Part shown: positions 1 through 7,161 of the stretch, one piece after another
How the letters are laid out: each line of letters starts with the position of its first letter
How positions within the stretch are numbered: the stretch's first letter is position 1
Source: WTAW01 sp964406575
GTDB lineage: Bacteria; Acidobacteriota; Aminicenantia; Aminicenantales; Aminicenantaceae
Reading direction: 5' to 3'
Length of the DNA: 8,338 nt
NCBI GenBank assembly: GCA_964406575.1
Contig: CAYOSH010000073.1
Span: forward strand, 1 to 8,338
Notes under the pieces: model-generated
Told to the model about the DNA's origin: nothing
Seen by the model: the letters and a program-made list of their open reading frames with translations, nothing else
Databases searched by the model: none
Program-made: the position numbers and the translations under genes

Positions 1-1053
1 AGGATCCAAAAGGTGGCTCCCCTAGCAATAACGAAAGAAGAGGCTACAGTAGCGTTAAAAGAGGAGATACAGAAGACCTTTGACACGAATCATGGAGTTG
101 AAAGAGAAAAGAAGAAGGTAAAGTTTAAAGAATTCAGCCATATGTTCATAGACAATTACAGCAAAGTGAATAAGCGAAGCTGGAAGGATGACCTGTATAG
201 ACTCCGGAGATTTAATGACTACTTTGGTAACATTACTCTTGTAGAGCTCTCGCCTATCGATGTCGAAAAATTTAAATCACATAAGCTAAGAGAGGGAGTC
301 ACAAATACAACAGTTAATCACTATCTCAAGACCTTGAAGCGAATGTTCAATATTGCCATTACATGGGGATATGCGAAGGAAAATCCCGTGAAGGGGATAA
401 AATTCTATTCAGAAAGAGACTCTCAGAGAGAAAGAATACTAACCGAAGAAGAGGAAGATCGTCTTTTAGGGGCTGCCTCAGCGCATTTGAAGCCCATTCT
501 AATAGTCGCATTGAATACAGGTATGAGAAGAGGTGAAATCCTGAATCTGAAGTGGAAACATGTTGACTTTAAGGCAGGAGAGATCTTTTTAGAGAAGACA
601 AAAAGCGGCACACCCAGGACAATAGACATCAATTCCGATTTGTATGATGAGTTGATAAGACTAAAGGTCGAATCCAATAACCAACTGTATGTTTTCATCA
701 ATCCAAAAACTGGAAAGCCCTACAAAAAACTCCAGCGTTCCTTCGAAAAAGCTCGCCAGAAAGCAAGTATCGAGGGCTTGCATTTCCACGATCTAAGGCA
801 CACCTTCGCTAGCCGGTTGATAGAAAAGGGAGTAGACATTATTAAAGTCAAAGATTTTCTTGGCCACAGCACCCTACGAACGACTGAACGTTACATTCAC
901 CCCGACCGGAAAGAGAAGAAGAAAGCAGTTGAACTTTTGTGTAAGAATTCCTCAAAACACCCCCAAAATAGGGAAAACCTGTTACACAATCGTTACACGG
1001 AAAAAGCCCAGAGAAAACAAGGGCCTGTATTCCCTTTTTTTTCAGTCAATTAA
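1..1053 (+). CDS. Tyrosine recombinase / phage-type integrase, 5' end cut by window
   Basis: This is a site-specific tyrosine recombinase that would integrate and excise the element to the left. Counting from the GTG at 13, a SAM-like core-binding domain spans about residues 37-125 and the catalytic domain about 142-310. The full catalytic set is visible: R172 (TGMRRGE), K197, H259 and R262 (HDLRH), H285 (LGHS) and nucleophile Y294 (TERY), so the enzyme looks intact. The frame is open to base 1, and residues before V13 (RIQ-K) continue into a helix (ITKEEATVALKEEI) that resembles the end of an N-terminal arm-type DNA-binding (AP2-like) domain. I therefore think the true start lies outside the window, although GTG 13 with AGGA at 1-4 cannot be excluded. 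The gene looks more AT-rich than the genes to its right, and it stops 17 bases before the tRNA-Val fragment it presumably recognises. Confidence 0.93.
   Translation, partial: RIQKVAPLAITKEEATVALKEEIQKTFDTNHGVEREKKKVKFKEFSHMFIDNYSKVNKRSWKDDLYRLRRFNDYFGNITLVELSPIDVEKFKSHKLREGVTNTTVNHYLKTLKRMFNIAITWGYAKENPVKGIKFYSERDSQRERILTEEEEDRLLGAASAHLKPILIVALNTGMRRGEILNLKWKHVDFKAGEIFLEKTKSGTPRTIDINSDLYDELIRLKVESNNQLYVFINPKTGKPYKKLQRSFEKARQKASIEGLHFHDLRHTFASRLIEKGVDIIKVKDFLGHSTLRTTERYIHPDRKEKKKAVELLCKNSSKHPQNRENLLHNRYTEKAQRKQGPVFPFFSVN
981..998. repeat. Two GTTACAC direct repeats, 11-bp period, in the integrase tail
   Basis: GTTACAC occurs at 981-987 and again at 992-998, one helical turn apart, about 75-90 bases from the tRNA-derived attachment site. 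A near copy, GTTACAT, lies at 890-896. Repeats with this spacing beside an integrase attachment site could be arm-type binding sites, but they lie in coding sequence and may be chance. Confidence 0.3.
1019..1042 (+). terminator. Possible intrinsic terminator inside the last integrase codons
   Basis: The stem AAGGG (1019-1023) pairs with CCCTT (1032-1036) around an 8-base loop. A run of eight T at 1035-1042 overlaps the descending arm. The stem is short, so the termination strength is uncertain. It lies before the integrase stop codon, encodes part of the C-terminal tail, and would limit read-through towards the chromosome. Confidence 0.35.
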
Positions 1054-1070
1054 CAAGGAGTCAAAAGAAA

Positions 1071-1126
1071 AGAGTACCTGCCTTACAAGCAGGGGGTCAC
1101 TGGTTCGAATCCAGTACCGCCCACCA
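1071..1126 (+). other. Attachment-site half: 3' fragment of a tRNA-Val(TAC) gene
   Basis: The sequence folds as the 3' part of a tRNA. The anticodon stem CCTGC/GCAGG (1077-1081, 1089-1093) holds loop CTTACAA with anticodon TAC at 1084-1086. A GGGTC variable loop follows, then a T arm ACTGG-TTCGAAT-CCAGT (1099-1115), the acceptor strand ACCGCCC (1116-1122), a discriminator A and an encoded CCA (1124-1126). The expected 5' acceptor strand (GGGCGGT) and an intact D arm are absent upstream, where integrase tail and spacer lie instead. It is therefore not a functional tRNA gene but the copy left when an element integrates into a tRNA 3' end. A T-run at 1131-1136 is probably the original tRNA terminator region. 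The restored tRNA-Val should lie at the other element end, to the left. The exact crossover limits cannot be seen. Confidence 0.85.
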
Positions 1127-1263
1127 GAGATTTTTTCTTCTATCTCTATTTTTTAGGAGTTTCCCTCAAGAAGACAATCTTGTTTAATGGAATTATATTG
1201 AGCTATTTTAGCCTATTTTCAAAAACTTAACGGTATGTATCTCCGTATAACCTAGAAAAGTTC

Positions 1264-3423
1264 ATGCGAAAAACGATCCTACTCATTATTGATATTCTTG
1301 TATGTGTGGTTGCTCTTTTCCCGAACACTCCTCTTCAACCACTAAGGACAGACTCCCCACCCGTGATCGACGGCACTTTGGATGACCCGGTCTGGGAAAC
1401 AGCTCCCTCTGTCACAGGCTTTAAAACATTCCACCCGGATTACGGGATAGACATGCCCGAAAAGACCATTGTATACATGGCTTACGATAAGGAGAATCTT
1501 TACTTTGGTTTCAAGTGTTTCGATCGCCAGCCGCAAAAGATCAAAGCATCGATCGCTAGGCGCGACACGATCCGCCCAGACGACTGGGTCTGCATCAACC
1601 TGGACTCCTTTAACGATCAACAGTCGCTGTATGCCTTTTACATCAATCCGCTGGGGATCCAAACGGACAGCAGGTATTCCGGCGGCCAAGAGGATTTCAG
1701 CCAGGATTTTGTCTTCACCAGTGCGGGCCGAATCGATGAAGAGGGCTATGTCGTCGAGGTTCAGTTGCCTTTCAAAAGCCTCCGTTTCTCCAATAAAAAA
1801 ACAGTCGAGATGGGCGTTATCTTCGAACGCATGATAAACAGGCAATCCACACATGGGACATACCCCGCTTTGAGCCCTGAAAAGGGAATGTTCTTCCTGA
1901 CACAGATGCAGCCCTTGGTTCTGGAAGACATCCAACACTACACCCTGTTCGAGCTTCTCCCCGCCATAACTCTCAACCAAAGACAATATGCTGAAGAAGG
2001 CGGCCTGAACGTTACGGACCGATTCAGCGATCTCAGCCTGACAACCAAATATGGGATCACCTCAAAATTGATCCTCGATGCCACCTACAACCCGGATTTC
2101 AGCCAGGTCGAGTCCGACGCCGGGCAGGTCGATGTAAACCTGAGATACGACCTCTACTTTCCAGAGAAAAGGCCGTTTTTCCTCGAGGGAATGGAGAATT
2201 TCAATATCGGAGGCTCGTCGTCTTTTGACACGCTCCGCGCTATGGTCTACACACGAAAGATCGTTGATCCCCTGGCCGGCACAAAACTGACAGGAAAGAT
2301 CGCGTCCAACAACACGATCGCTGCGCTTATTTCTTTGGATGAATCCTTGAGGTATTCAGGAGATGTGGATACGACTGGGAATTATGCCCTGTTCTCGATC
2401 CTCAGATACAAACGTGCCTTGAGTGAAGACAGCTATGTGGGAGCATTTTTCACCAGCCGGGATCTGAAGAATCATTTCAACCGGGTTATCGGGCCTGATG
2501 GGCAGATCCGGATCACTCCGTCCAGCATCTTGGGGTTTCATCTGTTCTATTCACAGACTCAAATCACTGGAGAATCCGAAAAGTTCGATGGCCATGCACT
2601 GGGGATCGATTATCTATACCTGACGCGCAACCTGGATATCAATCTTGGTATCCAGGATATTAGCAGAGATTTTGACACAGAAACAGGATACATCACGCGG
2701 ACAGGCCTCACCCGGATAGGAGGATCCATCACGCCCAAGCTATATCCAAATTCAAAAGCCATCCAAAGGATCGATCCCATCATCTTTAGCGCTCAAACCA
2801 AAGACCGTTTCAGCAATATCTGGGAGACGCAAAACACTTTTATGTTGAATTTTTTTCTTCCTAGGAGCACTAAGCTTGCATTGAGTGCAGACTATTCCAC
2901 CGAAGTCTATCAGGATGAAAAATTCAACACCAGCGGATGGAGCGTTGCCGGCACCAGCCAGCTCATAAAACAGTTTTATCTGAAACTCACTTACAGAAAC
3001 GGAAATGCCATCTACTATTCTGAGGATCCCTTTCAAGGCAGGGGCACCCAAGCGGGAGGAGAGATCATTTTCCAGCCATCGGAGAAAATCAGCTTGAGCC
3101 TCAATTTGGCGTATGCGGATTTTTTCCGCGATGCCGACTCTGTGAAGGTCTATGATTACACCATACTCCGCACCCGATTGACGTATCAGATGAACAAATA
3201 TCTCACCTTCAGAGGGGTTGTTGAATACAACGATTACAACAAGACATTGCTTACAGATTTTTTGGTGTCTTTCCTATACATCCCAGGCACCGTTATCCAT
3301 CTGGGTTACGGGTCGCTTTACGAAAAGACCCAGTGGGTCGAAGGCGAATACCGCGCGAGCGATCGTTTTATGCAAATGGAACGAGGCCTTTTCTTCAAAG
3401 TGTCCTACCTCTGGCGGCTATAA
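1264..3423 (+). CDS. Outer-membrane protein: CBM9-like domain plus DUF5916 beta-barrel
   Basis: An export signal is seen at residues 1-20: a basic start (MRKT) and a hydrophobic stretch, though the cleavage site is unclear. A domain of the carbohydrate-binding family 9 type starts at IDGTLDDPVW (35-44) and runs to about 220. The rest fits a DUF5916 barrel, with hallmark segments YNPDFSQVESDAG (275-287) and PEKRPFFLEG (300-309), then alternating aromatic strands to the C-terminal YLWRL. That ending is common in this family as I recall it, although it lacks the usual terminal Phe of outer-membrane proteins. The length of 719 residues is normal for the family. The protein should sit in the outer membrane with the sugar-binding-like domain at its N-terminus. 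Substrate and function are not established for the family, and carbohydrate binding is only suggested by the fold. The ribosome binding site is weak (GAAAAG before the ATG). I found no convincing promoter in 1127-1263, which is AT-rich spacer. Confidence 0.9.
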   Translation: MRKTILLIIDILVCVVALFPNTPLQPLRTDSPPVIDGTLDDPVWETAPSVTGFKTFHPDYGIDMPEKTIVYMAYDKENLYFGFKCFDRQPQKIKASIARRDTIRPDDWVCINLDSFNDQQSLYAFYINPLGIQTDSRYSGGQEDFSQDFVFTSAGRIDEEGYVVEVQLPFKSLRFSNKKTVEMGVIFERMINRQSTHGTYPALSPEKGMFFLTQMQPLVLEDIQHYTLFELLPAITLNQRQYAEEGGLNVTDRFSDLSLTTKYGITSKLILDATYNPDFSQVESDAGQVDVNLRYDLYFPEKRPFFLEGMENFNIGGSSSFDTLRAMVYTRKIVDPLAGTKLTGKIASNNTIAALISLDESLRYSGDVDTTGNYALFSILRYKRALSEDSYVGAFFTSRDLKNHFNRVIGPDGQIRITPSSILGFHLFYSQTQITGESEKFDGHALGIDYLYLTRNLDINLGIQDISRDFDTETGYITRTGLTRIGGSITPKLYPNSKAIQRIDPIIFSAQTKDRFSNIWETQNTFMLNFFLPRSTKLALSADYSTEVYQDEKFNTSGWSVAGTSQLIKQFYLKLTYRNGNAIYYSEDPFQGRGTQAGGEIIFQPSEKISLSLNLAYADFFRDADSVKVYDYTILRTRLTYQMNKYLTFRGVVEYNDYNKTLLTDFLVSFLYIPGTVIHLGYGSLYEKTQWVEGEYRASDRFMQMERGLFFKVSYLWRL

Positions 3424-3488
3424 TCCTATCTTCCCAACACAGGACCCCCCAGTTTTAGAGGATATGAATCCCGACAATCAGTATCGAA

Positions 3489-3503
3489 CCGTTCGGGGAA
3501 CGG
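3489..3503 (+). other. Short perfect hairpin in the 3424-3718 spacer
   Basis: CCGTTC (3489-3494) and GAACGG (3498-3503) form a 6-bp stem with a GGG loop, 66 bases after the barrel-protein stop. No T-run follows, so it is not a standard intrinsic terminator. It may help termination or protect the mRNA 3' end. Confidence 0.3.
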
Positions 3504-3549
3504 ATCCAACACCAGCCTATTTGGGAAACGAACCCCGCATCTCCTAAGC

Positions 3550-3580
3550 GGTCAGATCAGGGAGCTGACCCACCACTTTT
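3550..3580 (+). terminator. Weak terminator-like hairpin after the barrel-protein gene
   Basis: GGTCAG (3550-3555) pairs with CTGACC (3565-3570) around a 9-base loop, and TTTT follows at 3577-3580 after a 6-base gap. The T-run is short and displaced, so this is only a possible end point for the upstream transcript. It lies ahead of the candidate promoter of the response-regulator gene, which fits a transcription-unit boundary. Confidence 0.3.
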
Positions 3581-3640
3581 CTAAATCCTATATTTCTTTA
3601 ATAGAACTTCGTTTTTAATTGAACTTTGTCGGAGGTATCA

Positions 3641-3669
3641 TTGACTAAAAGCATGCTGGATGCTAATTT
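3641..3669 (+). promoter_or_regulatory. Candidate sigma-70 promoter for the HD-GYP regulator
   Basis: TTGACT (3641-3646, 5 of 6 consensus bases) is followed after 17 bases by TAATTT (3664-3669). A TG at 3661-3662 gives an extended -10 form. The -10 box itself is weak. The position, about 50 bases ahead of the ATG at 3719, suits the response-regulator gene. No repeat that would act as an operator is obvious here. Confidence 0.45.
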
Positions 3670-3718
3670 AATTTACGATTTGATGGTTTGTTCGACTAAA
3701 CTTTGATGAAAACTTGAG

Positions 3719-5095
3719 ATGGAAAAATCAAAAATTCTGGTCGTTGAGGATGAGAGCATCGTTGCCAGGGATATCCGGAATATGCTGTTGAGCCTCGGAT
3801 ACGAAGTGACTGCGGTCATCTCAGATGCGCAAGAAGCTGTCAACACGGCCAAAAAAGAACACCCGAACTTGGTTCTCATGGATATCATGCTCCAAGGAGA
3901 GACATCGGGTGTTGAGGCCGCAGACAAAATTTATTCACAACTGAATATACCCGTAGTCTACCTGACCGCTTACGCAGACGAGACTACGCTCCAGCGAGCC
4001 AAAGAGACCGAACCTTTTGGCTATTTGCTCAAACCATTCGAAGAACGAGAGCTAAAATCCACCATTGAGATCGCTCTCTACAAATTCGGAATGGAGATGA
4101 AATTGAAAGAGCGAGAGCGATGGTTGTCCACCATGCTCAAAAGTATCAAAGACGGTGTGATCGCAACAGATATCAAAGGAAACATCACGTTTATGAATCC
4201 CCTTGCTGAAACCTTGACAGGATGGACTCAAGCTAAAGCATTGAAGAGGCCGCTGAACGAAGTTTACAAGATCAAGGATGAAAAAAAAGGTATAGAGCAA
4301 TCCATATCCATCAGACAGATTCTTAAGAAAGATCAGTACCGCCTGCCCAGTAACATTGTCCTTGAATCAAAAAGGGGGATTGCCACACCCATAGACCACA
4401 GGGCCTCGCCCATCACAGACGAGATGGGGAATACATCGGGTGTTGTTCTGGCCTTCAGAGACATCACGCAGCAGAAGAAGACCGAAGAGGAGCTCATCCA
4501 GAGCTACCAACGCCTCAAACAGGCCATGGACGGAACAGTGCAGGCCATGGCTTTCACGATCGAGACCAGAGATCCCTACACAGCAGGACATCAACGCAGA
4601 GTAACACAGCTGGCATGTGCACTGGCAGAGAAAATGGCTCTTCCCGAAGACGTCATCGCTGGAGTGCGCATGGCCGGGGATCTTCACGATATCGGCAAGA
4701 TCTATGTCCCGGCTGAAATCCTCAGCAAACCGGGAAAACTCTCTGAAGCTGAATACAACATCATCAAAACACATTCCCAGGTGGGCTATGACATCCTGAA
4801 GACCATCGAATTTCCATGGCCCATCGCAGACATCGTGCTGCAGCATCACGAACGGATAAACGGCAGTGGATACCCGGCCGGACTCCGCGGCAAGAAGATC
4901 CTCTTAGAAGCGAGAATCCTTGCGGTGGCAGACGTCATCGAAGCCATGGCCACTCACAGACCCTATCGCCCTGCCCTGAGTATCGAAGATGCCCTGGAAG
5001 AGATCTCGGAAAACAGGGAAAAACTGTATGACCCAAAGGTTGTGGATGCCTGTCTCGAGATCTTCGAAGAAGGATTTGCGTTCGAAGAGAAGTGA
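3719..5095 (+). CDS. Response regulator, REC-PAS-HD-GYP, predicted cyclic di-GMP phosphodiesterase
   Basis: A cytoplasmic signalling protein of three domains. The receiver domain (3-121) has acidic pair E10/D11, phospho-acceptor D55, T83 and K105. A PAS domain (about 133-250) ends in the PAC-like AFRDITQQKK, and a short coiled linker leads to an HD-GYP domain (about 270-453). Metal-site candidates are H291, H323-D324 (HDIGK), H352, H376-H377 and D405, and the GYP signature is at 384-386. The family hydrolyses cyclic di-GMP, so phosphorylation at D55 and a PAS signal probably control turnover of that messenger. The usual HHExxDGxGYP reads HHERINGSGYP, with N381 for Asp. A Tyr (287) lies where trinuclear-iron members carry a Glu, which suggests a two-metal site; this comparison is from memory. 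No sensor kinase lies in the window, so its partner is unknown. The ATG at 3719 has only a weak Shine-Dalgarno sequence. The stop overlaps the next gene. Confidence 0.93.
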   Translation: MEKSKILVVEDESIVARDIRNMLLSLGYEVTAVISDAQEAVNTAKKEHPNLVLMDIMLQGETSGVEAADKIYSQLNIPVVYLTAYADETTLQRAKETEPFGYLLKPFEERELKSTIEIALYKFGMEMKLKERERWLSTMLKSIKDGVIATDIKGNITFMNPLAETLTGWTQAKALKRPLNEVYKIKDEKKGIEQSISIRQILKKDQYRLPSNIVLESKRGIATPIDHRASPITDEMGNTSGVVLAFRDITQQKKTEEELIQSYQRLKQAMDGTVQAMAFTIETRDPYTAGHQRRVTQLACALAEKMALPEDVIAGVRMAGDLHDIGKIYVPAEILSKPGKLSEAEYNIIKTHSQVGYDILKTIEFPWPIADIVLQHHERINGSGYPAGLRGKKILLEARILAVADVIEAMATHRPYRPALSIEDALEEISENREKLYDPKVVDACLEIFEEGFAFEEK

Positions 5096-5358
5096 AAAAG
5101 CTATATCTTTGTCTCCTCCTCTGTGCGTCCATTTTGACGTCCATCGCGGGTGTGGTTCTGTTCGTCGTCCTGTTTGTCGCTGACTTCAATATTTATTGGC
5201 TTATCGTCTCACCGATCATCATTGCCCTCTATCAAGCGCCAGCAGCATATCTTTTTTATTTATACAGAAAAACAAAAAACCGCTCAAAAAACGCAGAATC
5301 TGAAGCATCGCACTTAAAATCCCAGGTCTCGAAGCCAGGAACCGAGCCCAAAACATAG
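5092..5358 (+). CDS. Small two-helix membrane protein of unknown function
   Basis: This 88-residue protein starts at GTG 5092, sharing GTGA with the stop of the HD-GYP regulator, so it is probably translationally coupled to it. AAGAGAA just upstream could act as a ribosome binding site inside the regulator's last codons. Two hydrophobic helices are visible (about 4-30 and 34-58), joined by a short turn at D31-N33. A polar, basic, probably cytoplasmic tail follows (59-88, starting YRKTKNRSKN). C11 is not in a lipobox, so it is not a lipoprotein. I do not recognise a family. The overlap supports a real gene that works with the regulator, perhaps as membrane anchor or signal input, but that role is an inference. 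Confidence 0.72.
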   Translation: MKKLYLCLLLCASILTSIAGVVLFVVLFVADFNIYWLIVSPIIIALYQAPAAYLFYLYRKTKNRSKNAESEASHLKSQVSKPGTEPKT

Positions 5359-5379
5359 CGCTAAATTCTTTTTATGTAG

Positions 5380-5400
5380 GGTCCGGTCCCCGAGCGGACC
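5380..5400 (+). terminator. GC-rich hairpin closing the HD-GYP operon
   Basis: GGTCCG (5380-5385) and CGGACC (5395-5400) form a perfect 6-bp GC-rich stem with a 9-base loop, 21 bases after the stop of the small membrane protein. No T-run follows on the + strand, so it is not a textbook intrinsic terminator. It may mark the mRNA 3' end. The rest of the spacer to 5523 shows no convincing promoter. Confidence 0.35.
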
Positions 5401-5523
5401 GAGAATGAACTGCTGTCCCATTATTCGTTTTCGCAATTACCAAAAGGGGCACTCGAATGTCATTCCTCACGAGTTCAGAGATGCTATTTCTGCACAATTT
5501 ATGTGTTGATAAAAAAAGGAGAA

Positions 5524-5568
5524 ATGGAGATAATCCAAGAAAATAAACCGAGGCTAAGAGAGAGGTGA
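5524..5568 (+). CDS. Possible 14-codon leader peptide ahead of the symporter
   Basis: A short frame, MEIIQENKPRLRER, begins at ATG 5524 right after AAGGAG (5516-5521). Its TGA (5566-5568) falls inside the ribosome binding site of the symporter gene. The gap between AAGGAG and the ATG is only 2 bases, shorter than usual, which counts against efficient translation. The peptide has no run of one amino acid that would suggest attenuation. If translated, its termination could affect loading of ribosomes on the symporter start. Confidence 0.18.
   Translation: MEIIQENKPRLRER
5563..5568 (+). promoter_or_regulatory. Ribosome binding site of the symporter
   Basis: AGGTGA lies 6 bases before ATG 5575 and fixes this start over the out-of-frame ATG at 5570. 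It is the clearest Shine-Dalgarno sequence on the + strand of the window. Confidence 0.7.
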
Positions 5569-5574
5569 GATGAT

Positions 5575-7113
5575 ATGCAATTGACCTGGTTCGACATCGG
5601 GATATTTCTGGTTTTTGTGTGTTTTGTTGTGGGAACCAGTCTGTATAAAAGCCGCCAAAAGAAAGAAACGACTGAAGATTACTTCCTGGCGGGGCGAACC
5701 CTCTTCTGGTATCTGATCGGCTTTTCGCTCATTGCCTCCAACATCTCTACAGAGCAATTTGTCGGGATGTCGGGGCAGAGTGCCGGTCATGTGGGGATGG
5801 CGGTGGCCAGCTATGAGTGGATGGCTGCCATAACGCTCGTCTTCGTTGCGCTTTTCTTCCTGCCCAAATTCCTCAAGAGCGGCATTTTCACGATCCCTGA
5901 ATTCCTGGAATACCGCTACAGCCCTCTGCCACGCGCCATCATGGCATTATACACGATGGTGATATACGTCGCTGTGACGATCGCTGCCGTCCTCTATTCG
6001 GGAGGTCTGACCCTGCACACAATATTCGGGATGGACCTGACAAAGGCTGTCTGGCTGATCGGGATCATAGCTGCCTTCTATACCACATACGGAGGATTAC
6101 GTGCCGTTGTTTGGGCCGACCTTATCCAGGGGTCGGCCTTGATCGTCGGGGGTGCACTGACAATGGTACTCGGCTTTATTGCAGTCGGAGGAGTGGGCGA
6201 ATTCTTTCACGCCAATGCAGACAAGCTCCACATGATCCTGCCCTCAAACCATTCGGAGATACCCTGGACAGCGCTTGTTCTCGGCCTTTGGATCCCTAAC
6301 TTCTATTATTGGGGGCTGAATCAATACATCACACAGAGAACTTTGGGGGCAAAGAGCTTAAAGCAAGGACAGCTGGGTGTTATTTTCGCGGCGGGCCTGA
6401 AGCTGCTCATTCCCTTCATCGTTGTCTTCCCCGGGATAATGGCCCTTCAGCTCTACAGTGGAGAGATGGCCACAAGCGACCAAGCCTATCCCTTGCTCAT
6501 CAAAAACCTTATTCCGGCCGGTCTCAAAGGATTTATGTTCGCCGCCATCTTTGGTGCCGTCATGAGCTCTCTGGACTCGATGCTCAACTCTGCGTCCACG
6601 ATTTTCACAATGGACCTCTACAAGCGCCACATGAAAAAGGACGCATCGGCGAGATCATTGATACTCATAGGCAGGATCATGACAGGAGTTTTCGTTTTCT
6701 TCGGTTGTCTAATCGCCCCCCAGTTGGGCAATCCCAAATTTATGGGGATCTTTCATTACATCCAGGATTTCCAGGGCTACATCTCGCCCGGCATCCTGGC
6801 TGCTTTTATCTTCGGGCTGTTCGTTAAACGTGCGCCCGCGTCCGCTGCGATTTCGGCCTTGATCCTGAACGTTCCTGTTTACGGGATCCTGCATCTCAAA
6901 TACTTCGACCACATTGTATTCCTGAACAAGATGGCCATCACCTTCGGTATCCTCATCGCAGTGATGACAGCGATCACACTGCTGAGACCTCTCAGAAAAT
7001 CCAAGATCCTTCCCACTATAGGGGGCCTTGACTTGAAGCCTTCATCCGCAGCCAAGTGGCTGGGCTTAGCCGTGGTCCTGGTCACCATCGCCCTTTACAT
7101 CATCTTCTGGTAA
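5575..7113 (+). CDS. Sodium:solute symporter, SGLT (sodium/glucose-galactose) type
   Basis: An inner-membrane transporter of the SSS family with about 14 hydrophobic helices over 512 residues. It matches Vibrio vSGLT, recalled from memory, in long blocks: TEDYFLAG (33-40), SLIASNISTEQF (51-62), ASYEWM (78-83), YYWGLNQYITQRTL (244-257) and MLNSASTIFTMDLYK (336-350). Sugar-contact equivalents are kept: Q61, E81, N249, K276 and Q397. Equivalents of the sodium-site residues are also kept: A54, I57, A328, S331 and S332. The likely role is sodium-driven uptake of a hexose such as glucose or galactose. Related solutes (inositol, sialic acid, other sugars) cannot be excluded. Compared with vSGLT the external loop near 295-303 is shorter. 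The gene stands alone between a hairpin-closed unit and a convergent gene whose stop is only 48 bases away. No clear hairpin terminator is seen in that gap. Confidence 0.93.
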   Translation: MQLTWFDIGIFLVFVCFVVGTSLYKSRQKKETTEDYFLAGRTLFWYLIGFSLIASNISTEQFVGMSGQSAGHVGMAVASYEWMAAITLVFVALFFLPKFLKSGIFTIPEFLEYRYSPLPRAIMALYTMVIYVAVTIAAVLYSGGLTLHTIFGMDLTKAVWLIGIIAAFYTTYGGLRAVVWADLIQGSALIVGGALTMVLGFIAVGGVGEFFHANADKLHMILPSNHSEIPWTALVLGLWIPNFYYWGLNQYITQRTLGAKSLKQGQLGVIFAAGLKLLIPFIVVFPGIMALQLYSGEMATSDQAYPLLIKNLIPAGLKGFMFAAIFGAVMSSLDSMLNSASTIFTMDLYKRHMKKDASARSLILIGRIMTGVFVFFGCLIAPQLGNPKFMGIFHYIQDFQGYISPGILAAFIFGLFVKRAPASAAISALILNVPVYGILHLKYFDHIVFLNKMAITFGILIAVMTAITLLRPLRKSKILPTIGGLDLKPSSAAKWLGLAVVLVTIALYIIFW

Positions 7114-7161
7114 ACTAAACTTCTGTTCGCAATTTTCAGGTGACCAATTTTTTCATCCCGA

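Noticed and set aside
1071..1126. A complete tRNA-Val gene
   Set aside because: The 5' acceptor strand complementary to ACCGCCC and the D arm are missing upstream.
860..1156. Open frame over the end of the integrase and across the tRNA fragment
   Set aside because: It overlaps the well-supported integrase frame and reads through tRNA sequence; the product shows no domain or plausible start signal.
1342..1986. Long reverse-strand frame inside the barrel-protein gene
   Set aside because: It is antisense to clear CBM9/DUF5916 coding sequence, and its product shows no recognisable family features.
4367..4849. Reverse-strand frame within the HD-GYP gene
   Set aside because: It is fully antisense to conserved PAS and HD-GYP motifs and has no independent ribosome binding site or domain.
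5441..5465. Sigma-54 promoter around GGGGCACTCGAATGTC
   Set aside because: The GG element is present, but the required GC at the -12 position with correct spacing is not.
6309..6827. 172-codon frame within the symporter gene
   Set aside because: It is an alternative frame of highly conserved transporter sequence, with an unstructured, Arg/His-rich composition typical of shadow frames.
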